64,000 nucleotides of DNA from Amborella trichopoda. Taxonomy: Eukaryota; Streptophyta; Magnoliopsida; Amborellales; Amborellaceae. The stretch lies in the NCBI RefSeq assembly GCF_000471905.2, contig NW_006499883.1, forward strand, positions 3,339,468 to 3,403,467, in the 5' to 3' direction. The translations under genes were made by a program, and so were the position numbers. Positions within the stretch are counted from its first letter, which is position 1; each line of letters begins with the position of its first letter. The notes below the pieces were generated by a model, which saw only the letters and a program-made list of their open reading frames with translations, was not told where the DNA came from and did not search any database. Below, piece by piece: positions 45,919 to 57,990 of this stretch.

Positions 45919-46389
45919 ATACTACTTTATTAAGCGATAGTTAAAGGATGTATACATGTCGCCCGTTTAAAAAGAGGACCTCATATCTGAAGAGGAGGTA
46001 AGGCATGTGACATTCAAATAGAGAAGTTTAGGACATTATGTGGGGTATTTTTCTATTTTTTTGAAAAGTAAATAATATATTTTTTTGATAAATATTTTAG
46101 GACATGATCAAGAAAATCTATGTATCATGAGAGATTTTTGGAGAAAAGTATATCCTATATGGATTACATAATATTAAAAATATATGAAAGTTAAAATAAA
46201 TATATTGTAATGGATAACTCATTTTTTGTAAAATATAAAATTATTAAATAAGAATGTTAATTTATAAGTAACATATGACCAATAAAATATATTCTACTCA
46301 TGATATTGTTATTTGTCATTAATTCATAATAAATATTTATTTAAGAAATTTTTTAAATGATCACCATTTCTATAATAAATATTTCAAAT
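45919..46389. other. AT-rich intergenic stretch before the MULE
   Basis: No coding or repeat structure recognised beyond A/T-rich low complexity. Confidence 0.5.
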
Positions 46390-46398
46390 TAATAATAA

Positions 46399-46460
46399 GA
46401 GAAAATTACGTATATATCTGTTATACTTTCTGTTATTACCAAAATACCTAATATTTTTCG
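46399..46460 (+). repeat. Left terminal inverted repeat of the MULE
   Basis: Matches the reverse complement of 50768-50829. The palindromic TTCGGCTGTTCAACAGCCGAA-like motif (46564-46584) and two relatives (46536-46550, 46601-46617) lie just inside. Confidence 0.88.
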
Positions 46461-47774
46461 TTATTATTGGAATGTCCATTTTTTTTCATTTTATAATGAG
46501 TTTTTTTTTAAAAAATATGTTTTTACCCTTTTTTAGTTGTTCAACAATCGAAATGGCTGGAATTTCGGCTGTTCAACAGCCGAAAAGTTAAAATTTATTT
46601 TCGGTTGTTGAATAACCAAAAATGGCCCCGATAGTTTAAACGCTAACATTATCTTCTATGTGTTTCATGCTTTGTGCTTTGTGCAAGTGAGTCTCAAAGC
46701 TACTCCTCTGTGCGTCTCAAAACCCACAGTCTCTGACCAAAAACCTAACCCTAACTTTCGATTAGATTAGAAGCTCATGTATCATCACAAGGCTTTGACG
46801 CCATTTCTCATATTTTGTAGGTGCCAGATTTCTTATTTATAGTAAAGGTATGTATACAATGATTTGTGGGTTGATTTTATAAATGTAAGTTGTAAAAGAT
46901 TTTGATTTAGGGTTTATAATCAATCACACTAGTTATTTCTCGTTAATTTCAATTAATTTTTGTGTTGATAATGTTTGTATAAGATTTTAGTAATTTGGGG
47001 TTTTTTAGAACTAGAAATTTGGGGTATTTTCTATAACTAAAACTTTATACATGAGGTTGCATTGAGTTATTATTATTTTTAGTGCCTGTGAGGAAATTTT
47101 GTGTGTGCAAGGAAAATTTCAGAATTGTGATTGATCATCTTTGAGAGGTAACACATTTGCATATATTGTTGATGTGTTGCTTTGTTCCGAATGCTGGGCA
47201 AATTTTTCACTATATTGTATTGTGTGTTAACAGTAATACTTTTCGATAGTTTTAAGCACAGATTTGTGATAGATATAGTGATATCTTAGGAAAAGGTTGG
47301 TTTTAGGAGTACATAGGAAATAAATAACTTTATGCTTTATGCTTCAATATTTTTGATATAATAATTCGTGACTAGATTTATTTGAGAGCTCATTCAATAT
47401 GTAAATTTGTGATCACCTATTTGGAGGTTTAATCTGTGGCTTAGCATTGTTTCTTATTCTATATGTAAATGCATGATGAGTTATTGGTATCTTGATATTC
47501 ATTCCTTTGTATTATCATGTTCTTTTCATAGAGTAGTGCTTGTTATTGTAATTGTTAATAGTAAAGAGAGGAAACGATAATAAGCCAAGTATGGGACTTG
47601 TATTACAACCTATAGTGAGTTGAAGAGCTCCATAACACTAGGTTATGGTCTAAAATTGACCATCTTTTCGGTTGTTTAATAATAGCATGTCATTATTGTT
47701 TATGAGTTATTCAGTTAAGTTTTGCATATATAATCTTATGATTAACATGATGACGATATTGGGTGTCAGTGAAT

Positions 47775-48770
47775 ATGAATCGTGTCTATCCAGATGAGGG
47801 ACACCCAGGAGGTCCTCAGAACCCAAGTTTGTTATAGTTACATCTAAAACATTCATCATATTTCATATGGGAAGGACTAGTATATGTATATATTCATCTG
47901 CTATTTCCATTAGTTAATTAATTTCAATAAATTGTAGTCTGTTTAAGCACGATACAGGAAGTACATGTATATATATTGTGACTCATACGTTGTCTATTTG
48001 TTATATTCCAAGAAAAACAAAAAATTAGAATTGATGAAAAGACTTTTCAATTAAACAATTGGCATCTAACTGATGAGCAAGTTTAATTAGTGAACGTGTT
48101 TGGCTTGGATGCTCTATCTATTATCCGATCAGGTCGCATTGATCATCCTTTAGTCGCAGTCAATGCAGAGAGATGACATTCTAAGACCAATTCATTTCAT
48201 TACAATATTCAAATTAGTGAGATGATACCCACGTTATTTGATGTTTACGAGTTGGGATTGGCTGTGGATGTCGACCCTGTTACATGTCGTCCTATCAGTG
48301 ACCTCAGAGAGTTCATAGAAAACAATTTGGGAATTGTCCCCTGGAGGTAACTTGATAATCATCTAGCACTCGTGATTGAAGGCCAACTTTTACACATTGC
48401 CACCTGATACAACCCTTGTGCAAGTTGTTAGATACACCCGAGCCTATCTTCTCTTCCTCATTAGCGTCCCTTGCAACAGTGCCAATGAGGTACTTACAAT
48501 TCTTTGAGGGTATTGAGGAAGCCGGAAGATTTGCTTGGGGTGCTGCAGCCCTCACATATCTTTATCGTTCCCTTGGAAAAACTTGTACTTCCAGTGGTTC
48601 AGACACTCTTATACAAGTAAATTATAGTTTTGTATTTGACATAAGCATAATAGTTTAAACTATAGTCCAAAAAAAAATATTACTTATGATATCTTGATAT
48701 AATGCAGTGTTGGTCTTATGAGCATATTAAGCATATGAGGGCCATACCGCATAGTAACTCTGGTAGTTCT
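47775..48770 (+). pseudogene. Plant mobile domain (MAIN-like) gene remnant
   Basis: A short first exon may start at 47775 (MNRVYPDEGHPGG). From about 48040 a PMD-like region follows: NWHLTDEQV, stop, LVNVFGLDALSIIRSGRIDH, PLVAVNAER, stop, then NSFHYNIQISEMIPTLFDVY and ELGLAVDVDPVTCRP. The next block (48410-48615) reads VRYTRAYLLFLISVPCNSAN in one frame and GIEEAGRFAWGAAALTYLYR in another, with a frameshift between. A last exon after an AG at 48707 reads CWSYEHIKHMRAI. PMD proteins (MAIN, MAIL1) act in plant genome silencing, and PMDs also occur inside transposons. At least two stops and one frameshift make this copy non-functional. Confidence 0.75.
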
Positions 48771-49942
48771 CCTTCTCGACCACTGCAAATGCTATTGGGA
48801 AGAGCCATTTATTTGCATCTACGACAATGATGCACAATAATATGCCTTGATATTTTTCTTTTAAAAATGTCTCATCAATACCCATTAGTGGCCTGCATCC
48901 ATTAACAAAACCAATGATGCATGGACGAAAAACAATAAACAGTCGTTTGAACCTGCCTTCATCTGTGTGGATGCGAAGGTTCTTCGGAGCTTCTCCATAT
49001 ATAAAGGGAGGTCATGGTATTGTTGTTCATGTGATCCATCTATCATCTTTCTAGCAACTTTTTTTTCCCGCCAAGCTTGCATGTAGGAAAACCAGACACC
49101 GTGATCTCGTTGGATATCCTCTATAATATCTTTGGCTTTAATTTTTGGTTAGTCAATAATGCGATCTTTATTTTTTTTCCACCCAATCACTGCGAGCTAG
49201 TGGTTGATGGACCCTCTCCATTAGACCAGTACATGTATGCTCCTTAACCATGGACTTCACTTTGAAGTATGCCGTATTGCTAACACGTAAGCATCACACT
49301 TGCCATGTGCATCCTTCTGACTTACAAATTGCCCACACCCGTCCCTTTTTGCTTTTGTCAAACTTTAGAACAAAATTATTCTTGACAGCAAAATCATCTA
49401 GAAGATGCAGGCATTTATTGGTATTTTCAAAAAATTGCCCATTTATCAATTGAATCTCGTTACCAACTCCTCCACATGGGATCTCAAATGGTTCAATATC
49501 CTCCATATCACACTCTGGTACAAGCTTAGGCTAGGGCACCACTTGAATGTTCTCATGTTGATCAGGTAAAGGAGTGTTACGCCGACTATTGACAAAAGGT
49601 AAAATGTAAGTTGAAGCAACAATTTATACACATAAAAGATTTAAATAAAACAAATTAGAGATGAAAAAGTAAATTGTAGATATACATATTCCTTGGAGAT
49701 GGGCCATCACCAACAGGTTTTGCCGTTCGAAATTCCATAGATCTCCATTCTGGCTCTATTACAGAGGCAATGTATACAATCATACTCGAAGATTCCCCTC
49801 CCAACATAAAAGATATATCTATGTCATCACTTACGTCAATCAATTCAAGGCCACTTGATAGGCTTGTGTTGTGGTACATCATAATCAATTTGTTTGGATC
49901 ACATGATGTTAAATTTCCAAAATAACTTTTTAGTTCCTCCAA
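48755..49942 (-). pseudogene. MuDR-type transposase, N-terminal half
   Basis: Read on the - strand. First comes a frame at 49942-49655 (MEELKSYFGNLTSCDPNKLI... VIEPEWRSMEF), a PB1-like N-terminal region found in plant MULE transposases. Next is the MuDR DNA-binding region at 49506-49294 (FENTNKCLHLLDDFAVKNNF, KGRVWAICKSEGCTWQV, with Cys/Trp zinc-type signature). It continues to FIVFRPCIIGFVNGCRPLMG, IDETFLKEKYQG and FPIAFAVVEKENYQSYY by 48755. The first catalytic Asp (IDETF) is present; the rest of the DDE domain and SWIM zinc finger are absent. Stops near 49150 and 49030. Confidence 0.8.
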
Positions 49943-50249
49943 ATAACTATTTCCATTATACTTGTAACCTTCAATTCCCCCCCATTATAAACAACACGTC
50001 CATCATCTGGATTCGTCTCAAATAACCCCCCATATCGAAATACCAGTTGCACTCCCTTTGTAACGATTGTCAATGCTACTGTATTAAATGAATACCAACA
50101 TTCATGTTACTAAAAATCAATACAACAAGGAATAAAAAGAGTTTACGTATATCTAACAAATTTAGGGTTCATAAAATGTGAGTTTTACATAATTTATGAG
50201 AGTTTTATATAACAGATCAAAATAGTGTACTACTAAAAAAAGTCAATTA

Positions 50250-50350
50250 CTCAATAAACAACAAAAAACAACAATTATTAATACAAATAAAAAATAAACG
50301 ACAAATATTAATACAAACAAAAAATAAACAACAAATATTAATACAGGCAA
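50250..50350. repeat. Short A-rich tandem repeat in the MULE
   Basis: About three imperfect units of AAATAAACRACAAATATTAA TACAAAC, spaced about 32 bp, in the AT-rich right arm. The open frames on the - strand here are repeat by-products. Confidence 0.6.
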
Positions 50351-50767
50351 ACAAGTTGAACAATATTTACCCAAAACATCAAATACAATATAGTGTACTA
50401 CTATATCTATCGACATAAAGTACCACTCAATAAATCGATTATTCAATAAACTACCCAAAACAATAAATATTAATACGAACAACAAATAATTATGCAAATA
50501 AACAACTTCAACAATATTTACCAAAACATATTTATTAATCAATAATACACAATAATATAAAAATATAACATTGTAATAATTGTGACAAAATTCATCAACA
50601 GTATTAGGCAGGAGTAAGAAAGGTACCAATCAAGACCAGATAGAAAGCCAAACTCTTCAACTTTGTGGACTACTGTATTGTATTGAGAAACAAAAACATT
50701 CGTAGGATACTGTATTGGGGTACACAAATTTTTAAAAACCCTAAAATATCAAGAAAAAGCCTCACTT

Positions 50768-50829
50768 ACGGAAAGTATTAGGTATTTTGGTAATAATGGA
50801 AAGTACAACAGATATATACGTAATTTTCC
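50768..50829 (-). repeat. Right terminal inverted repeat of the MULE
   Basis: Read on the - strand it begins GGGAAAATTACGTATATATC, paired with the left end. The 9-bp duplication TAATAATAA follows at 50830. Confidence 0.88.
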
Positions 50830-50881
50830 CTAATAATAAGTATAATGATAATATTAAAACAACAACAAAATTACACACACA

Positions 50882-52660
50882 TCTCTATTATCAATTCATT
50901 GTTTAAGTATTCCTCCTAACCCAAGTTCGGAGGCATCACATTCAATAATTTTATAAGCATTGGGATCAGCTTGTACTAGGCATGGAAATTCTTTTGCTTT
51001 CTTTTTAAGGGTTTTTACTGCATGGGTATGCTTATCCATCCATTTTCGAGGATTCTTTTTTAATCTATCATATAAAGGTTTAGCTATAATAGCTAAATCT
51101 TGTATGAAATCAGCAATATAATTCAGACATCCTAAAAAATTTTGTAATTCTGTTTATTAAAAATAATATTAAGAAACTTGTTGCAAATTCAATTGCTCTA
51201 TCTATTGGAATGATAGTGCCTTGAAATATATTATGTCATAAAAATCTTATTTTAGTTTGGAATAAACTCATTTTCTTAGCAGAAACAATCAAACCTGCGT
51301 TCTTTACTGTGTTCAAGAAGGCATTGACATGTTTGAAATGCTGCTGGACATCTTCTGAAAAGATCAAGATATCATCTATATATACGATCATGAATTTTGT
51401 ATAAGGATTAAAAATATCATTCATTATTTTTTGAAATTCAGAAGGGGCTTTTTTAGTCCAAATGGCATTACATTCCATTCATACTGGCCAAATGGAACAT
51501 TGAAAGTTGTTTTGTATCTATCTTTTTCATTTATTTGGATTTGCTAATATCCTGATTTCATATCAAATTTGGAAAATATACATGCATTCAGCAATCTATC
51601 TAATATATCTTTTTTATTAGGTATTGGGTATGTAATCCATTTTAATATTTTATTTAATGGTTTATAATTTATAACTAATCTCGGTGCTCCTCTTTCCTTT
51701 TCGACATTATTTTCAACATAAAAGGCGGCACAACTCTATGGTGAAGAACTTTTTCTAATTAAACCTTTCTTTAATAGTTATTCTATTTCTTTTTTGCAAA
51801 TTTCTAGGAGTCTTGAATTCATTTGTATTGAGCTTGCTTTTGTAGGTATTTTGTTTTATGTGAATCCTTCTTCATATGGTAAGTTTACCATATGTCTTTT
51901 TCTGTTCCAAAAGGCATTGGGTAATTCATGACAAACTTCTTGCCCTATTTGTTTTTTAATGTTTTCAATTTTTTCTTTTATTTCAAGTAATATCAAATTA
52001 TTTTCCATTTGTTTATATTTTACTTCTGTTTTTAAAATGCATAAGAAATTTTCTTTATCTTTTATACTTTGTTTAATACTAGGAATTTCTTTTAGTTTTG
52101 GTTTTTCTATAAAGTCGAATTTAACTGTATGTCCATCAAGATTTGCTTTTATTCCTGTATGATCAATTTTTAAAGGATAAAGCAAATTTAAAAATGGAGT
52201 TCCTAATATTACTGCTTGACTTAATCCTTTAACCATGATAAAAGGTATATCAAAAAAATTTCCATTATTGCAAACCGCTGCATCAGATAATTTATAATTT
52301 ATAATAAGCTTACAACCGTAAGCAGTATTTAGTATTTGGGTTGTTTTATCAAAATATTCAGTAGTGACCAAACCTTCATTTATACAGTTTAAATCAGCTC
52401 CAGAATCTATTAATGCGAGTGATCGAAAACTATATTCATTTCGAATTACTATTCGTATCAAGGTATACCATTTTTGAGTTATAACTTTGTCTATGATATT
52501 CAGATGATTTTCTTATAGTTCTTCTTTAATAATTCCTGAAGATTCAGGTTCATCTTTGGTTATTTTAGTTAACAGATCTTCAAATTCTAATTCACCGTTT
52601 ATTTCAGGATTAGAAGGTTCGATAAAATCTGTGGCCATTTCTAGTATTCTAATTTATTTC
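50882..52660 (-). pseudogene. EPRV block A: protease, RT and RNase H start
   Basis: The protease frame (52461-51856) carries LIDSGADLNCI, the aspartic protease site. RT follows to 51180, with FDMKSGYW-like and YIDDILIF (about 51390) catalytic motifs. RNase H begins near 50960 (CDASELGLGG). Stops and frameshifts occur near 51830, 51735, 51540 and 51150. Similarity to blocks B and C stops at 50882 within RNase H, the left edge of the array. Described only as a broken copy. Confidence 0.85.
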
Positions 52661-53157
52661 TGGTCTTAATTCTGCTATAGTAGGTTCTCTTTATATAATT
52701 TCTTTATTATTTATTTTTTTAAGGATTTCAGATACACTATATTCTTGAGGTTTTACTAATTGAGGTGCTTAGTTTTTCCTTTAGCCGAATGTAAATATTG
52801 AGTTAAAGCTTCCCTTTTTTCTTCGGGTTCAATTATTTTATCTATTAAATCAAGAATTAGATTATCTTCTGTTATAAGAGTATGACAAAAGCAGTTTTGC
52901 ATTTGCTCTTCAATATCTGATTCTGATTTAGAGTCTGAACTAGAGTCAGAAGTACTCTATTCTTTAAGGTTCAATTGGGATAGTCTTTTTACTAATTCAT
53001 CCATCAAATCCTTATTATCTTCCTTCAGACTAAATCTTTCTTTATTTATTATTGGTGGAGGCTTAAACATTATTGCCTTCTTTTTCTCTTTTATCTTTTG
53101 TAGAGGTTGGGTAATAATATTTTCTATTCTAGTAGCTTGTTTTCTTAAAGATTGGAG
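52661..53157 (-). pseudogene. EPRV block A: coat-protein remnant with internal deletion
   Basis: The frame passes from a Lys-rich linker to LVKRLSQLNLKE and then directly to the acidic SDSSSDSKSESDIEEQMQN segment. In block B that acidic segment follows the zinc knuckle (57049-57094). So the coat-protein core and the knuckle (about 55780-57040 in block B) are missing from block A. Confidence 0.7.
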
Positions 53158-54681
53158 CTACATATTGGTATAATTATTTTGTTCTACTATATGTGGGATT
53201 ATTTCTACCTTATGTGTATGTTCTGTTATAATCATTTTATAGGGTGAGGCTGTAGTTTCTATTTTATCTTTTTGTGGTCTTCTTATTTGAAGCGATCTTT
53301 CTGGAGGGTGTATGCTTTGAATTTCTTCTCCTTCAGTAGTAGAAAAAGTTTGATATTGGTTTTCTAATGCATTGATTTCAAGCTTATTTTCAAAATTAGG
53401 TATTTGATATCCATTTTCTTGAATAGTTGCGTTTAACCATTCAAAGAATCCAATAGTTTTCATATATTTTTTTAAAAACTTATTATATTTTTTAAGACAA
53501 GCATTTATTAATTCTTTCAAGAATTCTTTTAGATACCAATTCCACATATTTTTGTTTTGTTCAGACAAGTAATCTTTCTTAAGGTATTCTAAATCTACTT
53601 TCTGTTTTTCCTGTAGAGTTAATATTTGAAAATCTAAATCAGAATAAGTAAGTTCTGATTTTGAAGAGCTGGGTTCAGTATTTATTGGCTGATACACAAG
53701 TTTATGAATATTATTACTTGTTCTATGTAATCCTAGTATAATAGGTTCAGTTTTTATACTTGAGGTAGTATGTCTTGCAGGGACAGACCGCTCTTTTGAT
53801 GATCTTATATTATTGTCATCCATAATATTTAATTTTGTTTTTCGTCTATTATTGAAATGTAACTCGATTTCTCCCTCTGGTTGTTCAATTATTTGTTTTG
53901 GGGTTTTATTTAGAGGAGTTTTATAATTTTGATGTTCATTGTAGATGGACCAAGTTTTAAGTAGATTTACTTGGGACCAATCAACTGATTTAGGAATTAC
54001 AGTATTAGATTTTTCTATGTTGGTTTGGAAGAATATCGTTTGCCCTTTTGTATCAATATGTAATACATTTGGATTAAGGGTATTCATAACTTTATAACAT
54101 ATTCGATATACTAAGGCTATATTTTGAGATCCTGGATTCATATCAAATCCCTGAGTTTTTATAGTTAACGTAAATACTTTTAATAAATTTGGGTCGCTTA
54201 GTGTGATTGAAATGTTGGGAAAACAATTAAAGTAAATTGGACAACTGCATAAACTTGATTCTACTATTCTTAACATTGAATCTGAAAATTTATTATGTCT
54301 ACTATCACGTAAACATAATAGTATTGAATTATTTAACCCTAATCTTGTAAGCGGTTTTGTGGCAACTTGTATTAATCCTATATGAAAATATTTATAATCT
54401 TTTTCTTTATGAGATTTTACCATTCTATTTGAAAGTAATTGGAAACTCTCTTGTTCATCTGTATCAGACAGACTTTGCTCTACTGTTTTTATAGCATAGA
54501 CTGCTTTAAATTCAAACGTTCACTTTTTATAAATATCTGTTATAGGTATTTTTGGTATATTCCAATTCTGTATTTGCATTTCTATATTTTCAATCACTAT
54601 TTCTTCTTTATTTTTTATTCTCAATGTACTGCTAGTTGAGGGTAATGTCTTCTTGGCTAGGTTCCTGATAAAATTTTCCAT
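53158..54681 (-). pseudogene. EPRV block A: movement protein and downstream linker
   Basis: Start ATG at 54681. One in-frame stop lies at about 54518, and the frame is then open for 421 codons (54423-53158), the longest viral frame in the window. The first 250 or so residues resemble the 30K-type movement proteins of caulimovirids (cell-to-cell movement through plasmodesmata). The rest is a hydrophilic linker toward the coat protein. Block C has the same start at 63788. Only the early nonsense change and the end near 53158 break it. Confidence 0.75.
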
Positions 54682-54874
54682 TTGAAGTTATGGATAATGC
54701 TATAGACAACCTCTTATGGATCTTATGACTTCAGCGGCTCTCTCTGGCCTTACCGGTCTCTTGCCTGGGCGTCAAGTAGTTTAACTCTCGGACTAACTTC
54801 CAAATGATAAATTTTCTCAAGTTCCTAACTTTTAAGATTTAGCCCTTCTAGTGTACAATAACAATCTTCTAAAA

Positions 54875-54891
54875 CTATGGCTCTGATACCA
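54875..54891 (-). other. EPRV block A primer binding site (tRNA-Met)
   Basis: On the - strand TGGTATCAGAGCCATAG, complementary to the 3' end of initiator tRNA-Met, the reverse-transcription primer in caulimovirids. It sits between leader and movement protein. Confidence 0.9.
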
Positions 54892-55548
54892 TTAACAACC
54901 AAGACCGATTTATCCATTTTTTTTTATCCTATTTCCAATATTATTAAAAGATCATTAAAACATTCTTAAAAATCATACGTATATCAAAGCTGATAATATA
55001 ATAAAAACAGAGAATGGGGAAATGTCTAACAATAGCTAACTTGTATAACAGTACCATAGATTTTAATACTAAATATGAATTTTAACTGCATAAAGATGAG
55101 ACAGAGTTTATTTATAAACAGACAAAGTACAAGGCATAGAAATAGTGCAAGCTGAACATACAAAACTAAAAGATGCAAGACTTACTGTTGCGTAGATATA
55201 CAGAAGCTAGCAAACAGCTTCCATTCAGCAGGATAATTACTTGGAAGATCGTCGATGTTACAATTACACATAATTATACAATAGTGAAAGAGTTACATAA
55301 AGGCAGAGTTTACTCGAATATCCTTGAAGACTGGTAAAACTATACAGGCTAGCTGCTAAGCGAAGAAACAGAGAGATCAAAGGAAAGATGCGAGAGATAA
55401 GAGAGTAGAGAATAGAGAGATAAAATTCTGCGTTATGAGCTCTTCCTTCCAAACTCTTATTCTTCAGAAGAGTTGAACCCCGTTTATAGCCGCTGGACAT
55501 GAAAAGATTAAAGATGGTTTATTGTTTCGGCTTCAGGTCCGGACAGAT
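54892..55548 (-). promoter_or_regulatory. EPRV block A leader and promoter end
   Basis: Colinear with block C 62932-63577 in opposite orientation. It includes a TATA-like GGCTATAAACGGGG (- strand, near 55485), pyrimidine-rich leader, and a polyadenylation-type TATAAATAAACTC (near 55105). It ends at 55548 in the middle of the promoter, where block B begins head to head. Confidence 0.75.
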
Positions 55549-55773
55549 AAAACGGAAAAAAGGAAACTTCCTGTCTGCTGCAAATGTGGCAAAGTTGGCC
55601 ATTACAAAAATACTTGTCGAGTCAAAAAGAAAATTGATGCTTTAAATCTAGACGAAGATATAAAAAATCAATTATACAATATTATTCAAATAGAAGATCA
55701 AATAAATGATGATTCTTCAACATCCGATGATAATATTTTAATAGGAAGAGTAGAAGATGAACATTTATTTTGA
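55549..55773 (+). pseudogene. EPRV block B: extra zinc-knuckle segment
   Basis: Encodes CCKCGKVGHYKNTC (a CX2CX4HX4C knuckle) and the following acidic tail. It is a near copy of 56822-57040, placed out of order before the coat-protein core and fused directly to the block A promoter end. Confidence 0.85.
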
Positions 55774-56690
55774 AAGGGGAAAGGAAAAGTGATAGAATCC
55801 GAGGCAATGGTTCTTCAAGAAGAACCAATAAAAAATGAAATATAAAAAATAGAACAAGCCTTTAAAGAAGAAAATCAAGAAATCAATAGGATAGATTATG
55901 GGAAAAAATGGAGGCCTACTTCTCAAGCTAGAATGTATCATACGAGGCCGACACCTGTCGATATACAAATTGAGGAAGATTTGATTTCTCATACTGTATC
56001 CTATTCTGGAAGAACTATAGTTAATTGGAATATAGATGGCATCTCAGACCATCAAATATTGGATACAATGAGGCATATGACCATGTATGCTACAGCATGT
56101 AAAGTCTCTGGTAGCCATGATCAAGATGTAGCAAAAGCGATGGCTTTACTAGCTGGCTAAGAGGCTGGTGGAACTTTCACATGAATGAAATCACAAAAAA
56201 TCAGATACTAAACACAACTCGCCAATGGGTTGTAAAAATTGAGCATAATCAAGATATCCCACATAGTGAAAATGATGCAGTTAATACCCTTATATATATA
56301 ATAACTCTTCATTTCGTGGGAAGCACGGCTCTTCTAGAAGCTAGATCTGAAGATCTACTGTCTAATTTAAGATGCCCAACTCTTTCCCACTACAAATGGT
56401 ACAAAGATGTATTTTTCTCAAGACTCCTTTTAAGAAAAGATTCCAGTGCTGATCATTGGAAGGAAAAATTCATAGCCGGTCTTCCTTATCTATTTGCAGA
56501 AAAGGTGAAAAATAGATTAAAAAAAAAAACAATGGAATAATTCCCTATTTCCAATATACATTAGGAGAACTTTCTGCTGAAATATGTGCTGAAGGATTAG
56601 CCTTATGCACTGATCTAAAATTAAAAGACGGCTCGATAAACAAAGAATGACATGAAAGAAAGAATTAGGAGATTTCTGTGAGCAATTTGG
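55774..56690 (+). pseudogene. EPRV block B: coat-protein core
   Basis: Frames 55933-56160 and 56181-56540 cover a caulimovirid-type capsid region (for example HYKWYKDVFFSRLLLRKDSS). It is broken by a stop at 56158, a frameshift near 56535 and a stop at 56648. The capsid packages the viral DNA. The copy is truncated in function but retains the order that block A lost. Confidence 0.75.
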
Positions 56691-56736
56691 GTATAATATT
56701 GCTCAAACATCTCATAAGACCCATAAGAAAAAGAGT

Positions 56737-57303
56737 ATGCATAGAAAATATAAACCTTCACATAAAATAGAAAAAAAAAATAAATTTGCAAAGAAATTTG
56801 TTCTAAAAAATAATACAGAAAAAATGAAGCTTCCTGTCTGCTACAAATGTGGCAAAGTTGGCCATTATAAAAATACCTGTAGAGTCAAAAGGAAAATTGA
56901 TGCTTTAAATCTAGACGAAGATATAAAAAATCGAATATACAAAATTATTCAAATAGAAGATCAAATAAATGATGATTCTTCAACATCTGATGATAATATT
57001 TTAATAGGAAGAATAGAAGATAAACATTTATTTTGGAGTAGTTTTGACTCCAGTTCAGACTCTAAATCAGAATCAGATATTGAAGAACAAATGCAAAATT
57101 GCTTTTGTCATATTCTTACAAAAGAAGAGAATGTAATTCTTGATTTAATAGATAAAATAATTGATCCCGAAAAAAAAAGGGATGCTTTAACTCAAGATTT
57201 ACATTTGGCTAAAGGAAAAACTAAGCCACCTCAATTAGTAAAACCTCAAGAATATAGTCTATTTGAAATCCTTAAAAGAATAAATAATAGAGAAATTATA
57301 TAA
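56737..57303 (+). pseudogene. EPRV block B: coat-protein C-terminus with zinc knuckle
   Basis: A 188-codon frame: Lys-rich segment, knuckle CYKCGKVGHYKNTC (56839-56880), acidic Ser/Asp/Glu segment (DSSSDSKSESDIEEQ) and linker to the protease. Stop at 57301. The knuckle binds viral RNA in this family. Confidence 0.85.
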
Positions 57304-57359
57304 AGAGAACCTACTATAGCATAATTAAAACAAGAAATAAATTAGAATACTAGAAATGG

Positions 57360-57990
57360 CCACAGTTTTACAGAACCTTCTAATCCTAAAATAAACGATG
57401 AATTAGAATTTGAAGATCTGCTAACTAAAATAACCAAAGATGAACCTGAATCCTCAGGAATTATTAAAGAAGAATTACAAGAAAATCATCTGAATATCGT
57501 AGACAAAGTTATAACTCAAAAATGGTATACCTTGATACGAATAGTAATTCGAAATGAATATAGTTTTCAATCACTCGCATTAATAGATTCTGGAGCTGAT
57601 TTAAACTGTATAAATGAATGTTTGGTCCCTACTAAATATTTTGATAAAACTACCAAAATACTAAATACTGCTGATGGTAGTAAGCTTATTATAAATTATA
57701 AATTATATGATACAGTGATTTGCAATAATGGAAATTGTTTTGATATGCCTTTTATCATGGTTAAATGATTAAGTCAAGCAGTATTACTAGGAACTCCATT
57801 TTTAAACTTGCTTTATCCTTTAAAAATTGATCATACAGGAATATAAACAAATCTTGATGGACATGCAGTTAAATTCGACTTTATAGAAAAACCAAAACTA
57901 AAAGAAATTCATAATATTATACAAACTATAAAAAATAAAGAAAATTTCTTATGCTTTTTAAAAAAAGAAGTAAAATATAAACAAATAGAA
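57360..57990 (+). pseudogene. EPRV block B: aspartic protease
   Basis: LALIDSGADLNCI (57577-57615) is the active-site motif, in a frame open from about 57370 to 57768. Stops at 57766 and 57844 then interrupt. It would cleave the polyprotein. Confidence 0.85.

Larger units (their letters stand above)
46399..50829. mobile_element. Mutator-like element (4.4 kb) carrying plant mobile domain sequence
   Basis: Terminal inverted repeats of about 60 bp (46399-46460, 50768-50829) have roughly six mismatches. They start GAGAAAATTACGTATATATC and GGGAAAATTACGTATATATC. Flanks TAATAATAA (46390-46398, 50830-50838) are identical 9-mers, the Mutator hallmark. The left part holds a plant mobile domain pseudogene on +; the right part holds the N-terminal half of a MuDR-type transposase on -; they meet tail to tail near 48755. 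The catalytic region is truncated, so the copy is non-autonomous. Confidence 0.9.

Noticed and set aside
50243..50727. 128-codon hydrophobic - strand frame in the MULE
   Set aside because: Arises from A-rich tandem repeats on the + strand; no start context or family.
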